NCBI GenBank assembly: GCA_036244855.1
Contig: BQKZ01002170.1
Coordinates: 1-26,546, forward strand
Source: Temnopleurus reevesii
Lineage: Eukaryota; Echinodermata; Echinoidea; Temnopleuroida; Temnopleuridae
Length of the DNA stretch: 26,546 nt
Direction of reading: 5' to 3'
Shown: positions 11,601-20,881 of the stretch, piece after piece
How the letters are laid out: each line of letters opens with the position of its first letter
How positions within the stretch are numbered: position 1 is the stretch's first letter
Made by a program: the position numbers and the translations under genes
Notes under the pieces: generated by a model
Told to the model about the DNA's origin: nothing
Databases searched by the model: none
What the model saw: only the letters and a program-made list of their open reading frames with translations

Positions 11601-14600
11601 TATTTTGATATATACCTGCATTGATTGAACAACATTGCTATTTACAATTATCATTGATTTATGTTCACAATATGAAGCGAACTGTTACAGTTCATATAAT
11701 AAAACAATTCATGTATAAAGCTATATAAGCATGCCATCATTCTGTAAATTGTATTTCAACATGTTGTTCATGTAGGAAGTCTCTCTATTTCTCTCAATTA
11801 TTTTGATCTGTTCACAGAGATTAAAAAACAAATTAGCATCAAGATTTCCAGAGCAAGCACGTCACTACACATGCCAGTATGATCCATCTGGAACAGGCGG
11901 CGTAAGTATATGTTCTGGATCGCCTCTGCACTCCTTCAATTTGTTTACTCTATTATTAATCCATGTACTAATTACTATACTTATCATTTTATTACAATTG
12001 TAAATTGGTAGCCTGTAAATCATTGATATATTTTTGTTGATGAAGGAAAAAAAAATATTATTTTGAATTGAATTGAATTGAGTTGAATAAATAGGCAATA
12101 GACAATATGCATTGTCATTGCCATGCAAGAATTTTGTTATATTGCACAACTGTGCTCTATAACTCCTATGCCTACGTCACAATAGGAATGTACAAGCCCA
12201 TACACTTTTACTTATTGTGAAATTGGAAATATATGCTTGTGATGTAATGCAATGTAATTTGATGTCTGTTCAGTGATGTCATATTCTGGGAGCCTATTTA
12301 CTATGATAATTAATGAACCTTTTTGATGTACCAGTTTTGGACTTTATGAACTCTGGATAATGTAGTCATTTGAACTAGAGTTTGAATTTGAAATAAAACA
12401 TGAGCTATGATAATATATTTTTTTAGGATTTCTTCCCATACAGTGGAGATTGACATTTAGTATCTATGGAATCCCCACACAATTAATTTGAGGAAATACT
12501 AATGTTACTGACCATATTGAAGATTTCTTTTTTGCATATACCTTGTTTATTCCCCACACTGTAATTTATGCCTTTTGTATGTTGTTATTGTTTTTTAATG
12601 CAAATGTGAAATAATAATAATAATAATAGATGCAATTTATATAGCGCACGTATCCACTCTGCTGAGTGCTCAAGGCGCTTTGCATTTTTATTACCGTGGC
12701 TTTAGCCAGGGCGTTGTGGTGTAGTGGTTCTGACTCTCGTCTTTCAACACGAGGGTCGTAGGTTCAAATCCTACCCATGGCGTCAATTTCCTTCAAGAAA
12801 TTTATCCACAATGTGCTGCACTTAACCCAGGTGATGTGAATGGGTACCGATAGGAAGAAATTCCTTGAATGCAGTGAGCGCCGAATGGTAGCCATGCTAT
12901 AGCCAGGTAATAATGCACAGAGCGCTTAGAAACACTTCGTATTAAGCGCTAATTAAATGTTGTGTATTATGTGTATTATTATGTCCTTTTCTGTTCTAGA
13001 ATCATGGAATGAATGAAATATTTTATGTATTTTTCTTTCCAACATTTTCTGATTATTTCCACCCAGATTAAGCTCATGGGTTTTGAGAAATTTAGTCAAG
13101 ATGTCCTGGATTATTTCAAGATGGCCATCGACAGAAAGTATCCCAAACCGGCTGTTGAGCTCACAAAAGAAGAGAAAGGTAAACAATTAGGAGATAATAT
13201 TAATGGTACAGTTTTGTGTAGAGATAATATCCTTATTGGTTGATATGATAATAGTATCATTCATAACTGCCGCTGAAAAATGAGAATAATGACTCCAAGT
13301 AGAGACATACTGGGTTACTTCCATTTTTAGACCTTTATTAAGATCATCTTCAGGAGATAACTGCTACTCTCAACGAATACACATTACAGGCTTTTTATCT
13401 AGGTCATAAAAGATGGCTGACCAACGGTTTTGGAACGTATCAATCACAGGACTGTCTGACTAAAGTCAAGGGCTGCTCTGCAACAAGCTTTGTTGCAGAC
13501 ATGCATGTATATGGGTCTGGCGTAATAATTAATAGAATTCTCCATATATTTCAAATATTTCAAAATGCGTGATATAATCAGTTTTATTTATCTTTTTTCC
13601 TCATTTTAGAGAATGAAAGACAGGCTCTGTATCTAGGTCATAAAGGTCAGCTGATCTACGGTCGTGAAAGAGAAATCAAATACTTGCAGGACTATGTGAC
13701 TGGTATTGGAGACTACTCTACAGCAAGCCTTGCGGACCAATGGCAGGCCAGGTTTCATCCAGAGAAATGCAAGTATGCCTGTGGTAAGCTTATACTTTTT
13801 ACATCAATAATAATAAGTTCATTTAGATGTACAACTCATCTACTGTATAATCATGGTAAACCCTATTTTGCTGTGATGTAACATTCATGACTGAAGTTTT
13901 ATGTTTAGCATTTCATATTTTTTCATATTTTTCATATTTTTTTCACAGATGCTCTCACACACCTGTTTATAAGTGTTATTATTACTATTTTAGTCATTAT
14001 CACAAAATCACATGAATCATTGACAAATTAAAAGGTTGTGACACCATCATTAAAGTGCAGTGCTATCAATGATTAAAAAGCCAGATCTAATCTTGTGCAG
14101 ATGTTTTACTTTAATATTCATTTTTTTCAATTTGAAGGTGATGATGGTAAGAAGAAGGAAGAAGAAAAGGGTGAAACAGAAAGTGAGAAGAAGGACGAGG
14201 ATGAAAGTAAAACGAAGGAGGTAGATGATGAGGCAAGCAAGGAGGAGGAGAAGTCCCATCCTCCTGTTGCCATAGTAGCCCAGTCTGGACAGGGCAAGTC
14301 ATCTCTAATGGCAAGATTTATCAGGGAGGCTAAACAGGTACAGTAAATAATCTTGCTAGGGCTTGTGGGATTTTATCCAGTTTTTTTTGTGCTGTGAAAG
14401 GGGGAGGATGGTTCAAGAAGAGAATTCTCTTGACAATGGATTGGCAAAGCCACCTAAACATTCCAAGGGGGCGGAGGTGGGGGCGGGTTTGTGGTTTAGG
14501 CAGAAAGTATTGCCACAACCAAAAAGGGAGTTTCACTTTTATTTGAAGGGAGGCTGGGAAAAAGTTCTTCCCCACGTACAGGTTATATTAGTTTGAGTTA

Positions 14601-17600
14601 CAGGATTCATCCATTTTCTTTGAATTTTTCACACCTCTAATTGTATCTAAATTGATGCCATAACTACATCATCATGTATTTCCCCATCTATTAATTTACC
14701 TAATCCCCAAATCCTGCATGTCAATTCTTATTAAACTGTCCAATTACGTATTATTTTTCACATTACAGGCTGGACTGAATGTTTTCTTTCATCTTGTTGG
14801 TTGCAGTGGGGAAAGTCTCAGTCTAACCAGTATGCTAGCAAGGCTTTGTCGGTTTTTAGCACCCTCTGATGGTAAGGGGTTTATCNGCATGATTTTTTGT
14901 AATTTCTTGATAAACATCCAGCATGCAGGTAATGTATGAGTAGGATGTTGGTTTCAAACACACGTACGTACATGTTTGTGTCTTGTTCGAAGTATCGACT
15001 GCGTGAATGAACATCAATGTTTCAAGCTGGAGCAGATTTGCAGTTGATTGAAATTTTACAATTGATTACAATATTCCTGGAACACCCTCTAAGGCTTGGA
15101 TTATTGATAGAAAGCCAGGACTATGACTATGTAAGCCAGGACAGCATATGGTCACAGAGATCATAAGAATCACATAACCAAAGTTATAGTTTTACAAGCA
15201 GCCCCACAATAGCATGTTTAAGACGTTAAAAATGACTTGCGGTTTAGGATGGTACGGTGAGAAATGGGAGGGGCGGTTTCGGCCTTTAAGTTGCTAAAAA
15301 GTTAACAATAAAGTGAATATGAAATCAATATTGTAAAGCCAATATTTATGTGTGCATTATTTTTGCATTTTGAGACTAGTTTGACATTTTAGTATGTTGT
15401 TATTTTTTGTTTCTGACAGCGTTTGTATGCTTATGAATGTGCATCATACTATTTGGAGATTTTCGCGAGGATAGGACTGCAAAACTGCGAAAAATTTCAG
15501 CTTATTATCCAGTACATATATTTAATTTTCTTTACAGATGAAAGACTTTCTAAATTATGTGACTTGTGCACACCTGATACTGTGAAACTAACTAGAACTC
15601 TACTCAAGGAGTACACAGAGACTGGTAAACAGCTTCTTATTGCCATTGATGACTTGACACAGGTATGTTTAATAGCTTGGAAAGATTGCTAATATAGTAT
15701 AGACAGAAGTAAAGTGCATTTGTCTTTAATACACAGACTTTGGTGGGACATGGTGGGACACTGTAAACTTTCAATTGAATGAAAATCAATCAGTTGATAT
15801 TTACGCGGTACCTGCTGCTATTACACAAATCGAGCACTCCACTGCCATCGGCTCTCGGTGGTCTAGTGGTAAGACACCCGTCTAGTTATCGGGAGATCGT
15901 GGGTTTGATTTCTACCCGAAAGTGCTTTTTCACAACATCTCGAAAACGCACTGTCAATTAGTGTTTATCCATTTTGGGATAAGGCAAGAATTATTTCAAT
16001 TACTGTAAACTTTATTTCTGTCTTTACTGAAGATGTCTCCTTGATGCAACAGCTGCTTAAAATGCACCTTAGAGGTATCATAGGGTGGAGTATCACTACA
16101 CTTGTGAGATCACTTCCCACCACATTAAAAAAAATTGAAAGGAGACTACATCTTGGTCTATATTCATGGAAAATATAGTGGTTCAGATTTATCAAGGGCT
16201 GGTTAGTTGTACAAATCTACTCCTAAAGAGCAGAGATACAGATCTTCTGGAATATGCATTAGGACAGAAATCAAAATGAGAAACACATAGTAGGCTAATC
16301 AAATATTTTCTCATGATAGAAATCATATCAATAACTGTATGTTTCTGTCTCAAAAAAAACAAACACTTGTTGATCTATTTGATGATATGAAGATATATGT
16401 TGAGAAACATCTGAGGGAAAGGGAGGATGCACCAAATCAAGCAAGATGGTGAGATGATGCAACAAAGATGATTGGGAGCAATACAGGTGGACACAAGTGA
16501 CCACTGAGACGGCTTGGACTGTATTTTTAACCATCTCTGTTTGTTGAATTCTTATTTCTAGCTCCAGCTTGACGATACACCATGGTCGGACTGGATCCCG
16601 CAGTCCTTAGAGGGCGATGTTTACATGGTGTTCAGTCTGGTGATGGAGAAGCAAAAGATGTCCGAGATTAAAGCCCAAGTACCGCACATCCAATATCTTG
16701 AGCTTAGTCATCTTGACCAGTGTGCCAGAGTGACAATTGTGGAGAACTACTTTGCTCAGTACAATAAGGTACAGATTTTTACAATAAACTGTAGGTTTGG
16801 AAATTCATTCATTCAAACCTCATCAACATATTCAGTCAATATTCTGTTCATATTACATGTTGTTCTTAGACATTGTCATAACGATTGATAAGAGTTGGAG
16901 GAAAATATGTGCTATGAGTATGACTTTTATCTTATCATATGCAAGAACATTTGAGGGTTTGTAGGGCATTAAATCCCTCCCCCTTTTGTTCCATCTTCAT
17001 GCGTCAACTCACAAAGGAGATGCTATCAGCATAATTTTAGCATTAATCATTAAATGAAAATATTATCAGTAAGAATTTCTTATTTATTGTTTAACCACGT
17101 ATATATACTTAACCATAAGTGACAACTATTCTCTTTTTAAATGATCAATCGTCTCATATGTTATTATCGCCTTATATGCTATTCTAATAAATGCTGTTAT
17201 GTATTTTAAATGTCTTTTTAATTGTATGATATGTCACAATTCAGCCTCCTGGCTGCTATGATATATTTTGATAAATATTGAATTGAATTGAATTGAATTG
17301 ACTTATGGTTTGGAAACTGATCCTAGATGTATCATGAATATTTCGACTTGTTTTCAACCGTTCCTTTGAAGTCATTGTACAGGTTTATATCGTGTAATAG
17401 AATGGGACAATTTTACATTTAATACTTTCCTGTTCTAGAAACTTGATGCCCATCAGCTGAAGCTACTGACAGGTTCGGAGGGTGCCAAGAACGCTCTATG
17501 GCTTGCACTCGCCTGTGAGGAACTTAGGGTGTTTGGAGCTTTTGAAGCTTTAACTGAGGTCATCAGAAATCTACCAAACACACTTACTGGATTGGTGTGT

Positions 17601-20600
17601 GATATCCTGCATAGATTAACCAAAGAGGATGAGACGGGAATGGTTGAGAAGGTGAGAATCCCACTCCTGACACCTTCTTTTGTTAATGTTAGTCACAATT
17701 AATAACAATAATATTAAAAGATGCAATTTATAATGCGCTGAATCTATCCTGCTGGATGCTCAAGGCGCAGTAGAGAATAGTAGAGGAAAGTGGAAGGAAA
17801 GGTTGAAGGTAGAAAGGTAGATTAGAGAGATTGAGAGGGCAAGAGATTGAGTTTGAAATGTTGATGTCTTTAGAGAATTGGGAGCCTTTTTAGCTGATCA
17901 GAAGTTTTCCAATCGCTCAGAGTGGTATGTGATATCCTGCATAGATTAACGACAGAGGATGAGACGGGGATGGTTGAAAAGGTGAGAATCCCACTCCTGA
18001 CATCTGATTTTCTCAATGTTAGTAACAATTCAAGAGGTTGAATTTGATATGTTGATGCGTTTAGATCATTGGGACGTTTCTTAGTTGATCAGAAGTTTTC
18101 CAATCACTCAGAGTGGATTAGTTAATCCTGCACAGATTAACAGTGGAGGGTGAGACAGGAATGTTTGAAAAGGTGAGAATCCCACTCCTGACATCTGATT
18201 TTCTCAATGTGAATCACAATTAGAGAGGTTGAGAGGTCAAGAGATTGAGTTTCAAATGTTGATGCGTATATATCATTGGAAGTTTTAATAGCTGATCAAA
18301 AGATTTCCAAATGCTCAGAGTGAGTTACGTAATCGTGTACAGATTAACAATGGAGGGTGAGACAGGAATGGTTGAAAAGGTGAGAATCCCACTCCTGACA
18401 TCTGATTTTCTCAATGTGAATCACAATTAGAGAGGTTGGGAGGGCAATATATTGAGTTTGAAATGTTGATGTGTTTAGATCATTGGAAGCCTTCTTAGCT
18501 GATCAGAAGTTTTCCAAATGCTCAGAGTGGATTAATTAATCATGCACATATTAACAATGGAGGATGAGACAGGGATGGTTGAAAAGGTGAGAATCCCACT
18601 CCTGACATCTGATTTGTACATTTGAGTCACAATTCAAGTGATTGAGTTTGAAATCTTGATGGGTTTAGCTCATTGGGACCCTTCTTTAAATAGCTGATCA
18701 GAAGTTTTCCAAATGCTCAGAGTGGATTAGATAATCCTGCATAGATTAACGATGAAGTATAAGATGGGGATGGTTGAACAAAAATGAGAATCCCACTCCT
18801 GACATCCTATTTTGTCAATGTTGTGAGTCACAATTTCAGAGGTTGAGTTTGAAATGTTTATGTGTGTAGAGATTGGTATAAAAAAGGGACCCAATCCCAC
18901 TCTTGATAAAAGTTTGTGGATTGTCACACATTTCAGGTTTTTGCATTAAAAAAAAATATCTTTCCTCAAAATTCTATTTTATGGATTCATTAGAACTTGG
19001 TAGAGATGTTGATGTGCTATGAAGGATTTCTCAACTGGACTAAGCTAATGAATCTGCCGCAAACACAGCAAAAAAAATCCTACGGGATGACACTTCATTT
19101 ATAGCTATAAAAGCACCTTATGTCAGGGAACAGACATATTTTTACAGGATTTCTAGATGCTAAACAGTGGCGCCGTGGTGTAGTAGTCTCGCCTTTCAAC
19201 CAGAGGGTCACAGGTTTGAATACCACCCATTGTTTTAATTTCCTTCAGCAAGGAATTCATCGACATTGTGCTGCACTCAACCCAGGTGAGGTTAATGGGA
19301 ACCTGGCAGGAAAATTCATTCCTTGAAATACCAAGTGTGCAGGTGGCTGCTGGGCTAAAGCCAGGGTAATAATAATTCAAAGAGCCTTGAGCACTCAGCA
19401 GATTGGGTACGTGCGCTATATGAATTGCATCTATCATCATTATTATTTTTCAAATGTAATCAATTTCTTATTCAGACCCTTTGCTACCTGGAGTGCTGCA
19501 TGAAAGGTTTGACAGAAAAGGAGCTAGAATGTCTCCTTGGCGACCACGAAACCAAGACACCAATCCCCAAGCTCCATCTCGCGATGATACGGAGAACGCT
19601 CAAACCGTTCCTCAGGAGGATCAGCGGCATGTGCAAAGTGGAATGCATCACATTCTTACATCATGCTATTGGGATGGTAAGTGATGAACATTTTCAGTAG
19701 GTGTTATAAATTTTGTAATCTACAAATTAACCCATTGACTGCTAGAAACAGATACTTCCTGCACAAAGTCTATAGGAATAAAGAATTCAATAGTCAATAG
19801 GTTAATTGATACAATCATTTTTTTTTGCATTTTGTTTGAATAACATTGGAAAGCTGTGGAAAATATGATAAAGAATAGATAAACTGTCTACAATATTTAA
19901 TTTCGAAAAATCAGTTTGTACAAACTTTATTCACTGGTCATAAACTGGTAATGATTATGATTTGTTGAGGATGTCTTATAATTCTGCATTCTTAAAAATT
20001 GCATGAGTAATTATACACAATTATAATTTTGCATGCATTTTAATGTATCCAATACTACACAGCACTCATTCATTAAATGGTATCTCTGCAGCTGCATAGA
20101 ATACCAAGCTTCTTGCAAACATTTTCAGGTTATGTGAGTATCACAATATGTAATGAGCCTTATACAATTTAATTTATACTCCAAGTCTTATTTAAAAAAA
20201 CACCGCATGAAATACATAGTGCAAATGACAAATACAAATCGTAACACATGTACATGAGCAAAACATACAAACAATATAATAGGGCATGGATGGGGATAAC
20301 AAAAGCAAAGCTTATCTGGGTTATCCCCTAAAATAATCTTCCCAGCTCAAATGTCTTGTTACTTTTGATGTTAGCTATTTATGGCTCAATGAATCTGAAA
20401 ATTTCAACTGAGCACTGGTTTATATCTAAAAAAGCACTATCATGAATGGTCTTTAGATATCAGTTAGTCTGTCTTTGTAAGCATTTTATGATTATTTAAT
20501 TTATTATTTCTCTATACCACTCAGTTTCAGGCCCAACATCTCTGTAATTTATTCTCGATCATCTATTAACAGGTTGTGAGAGACAAATGGCTTAGCGACC

Positions 20601-20837
20601 AGAATGTACTTCGCAAATACCACCTGTCGATGGCGGATTTCTACCAGCATTGGTTGGATAATGAAGACAAGAGTTTTGCATCTAAGAACATAGCATTCCA
20701 TCTCACCAAGGGCAACCATAAAGGTCGTTTAGTCAGCTTTCTTCTCAAGGATAAAAGCAGTCGCTCCTTGGGTCAAGCTCTCTGGTCAAGCTCTCTTAAG
20801 GTCAGAATCTCTTCTGGTCTGAGGAATATTTTCACAA

Positions 20838-20881
<44 letters not shown>

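Larger units (their letters stand above)
11902..13066 (+). other. Intron 5
   Basis: Contains a (GAATT)n patch at about 12063-12090 that may be a retrotransposon tail, an inverted SINE tail at 12612-12708 and a full SINE at 12709-12985. Otherwise AT-rich. Confidence 0.65.
17652..19475 (+). other. Intron 12
   Basis: 1824 bp. Consists of a short inverted SINE tail (17700-17772), the exon 12-end array (17800-18910) and, after about 250 bp of AT-rich DNA, a full SINE (19168-19450) abutting exon 13. Confidence 0.7.

Noticed and set aside
15848..15915. Functional tRNA gene
   Set aside because: Acceptor arms do not pair and the anticodon stem is defective, so I call it a tRNA-like SINE fragment or pseudogene.
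16370..16520. Fossil C-terminal tail of a retrotransposon protein (RW.DD-like)
   Set aside because: Only a few residues match and two stops interrupt it, too weak to list as a feature.
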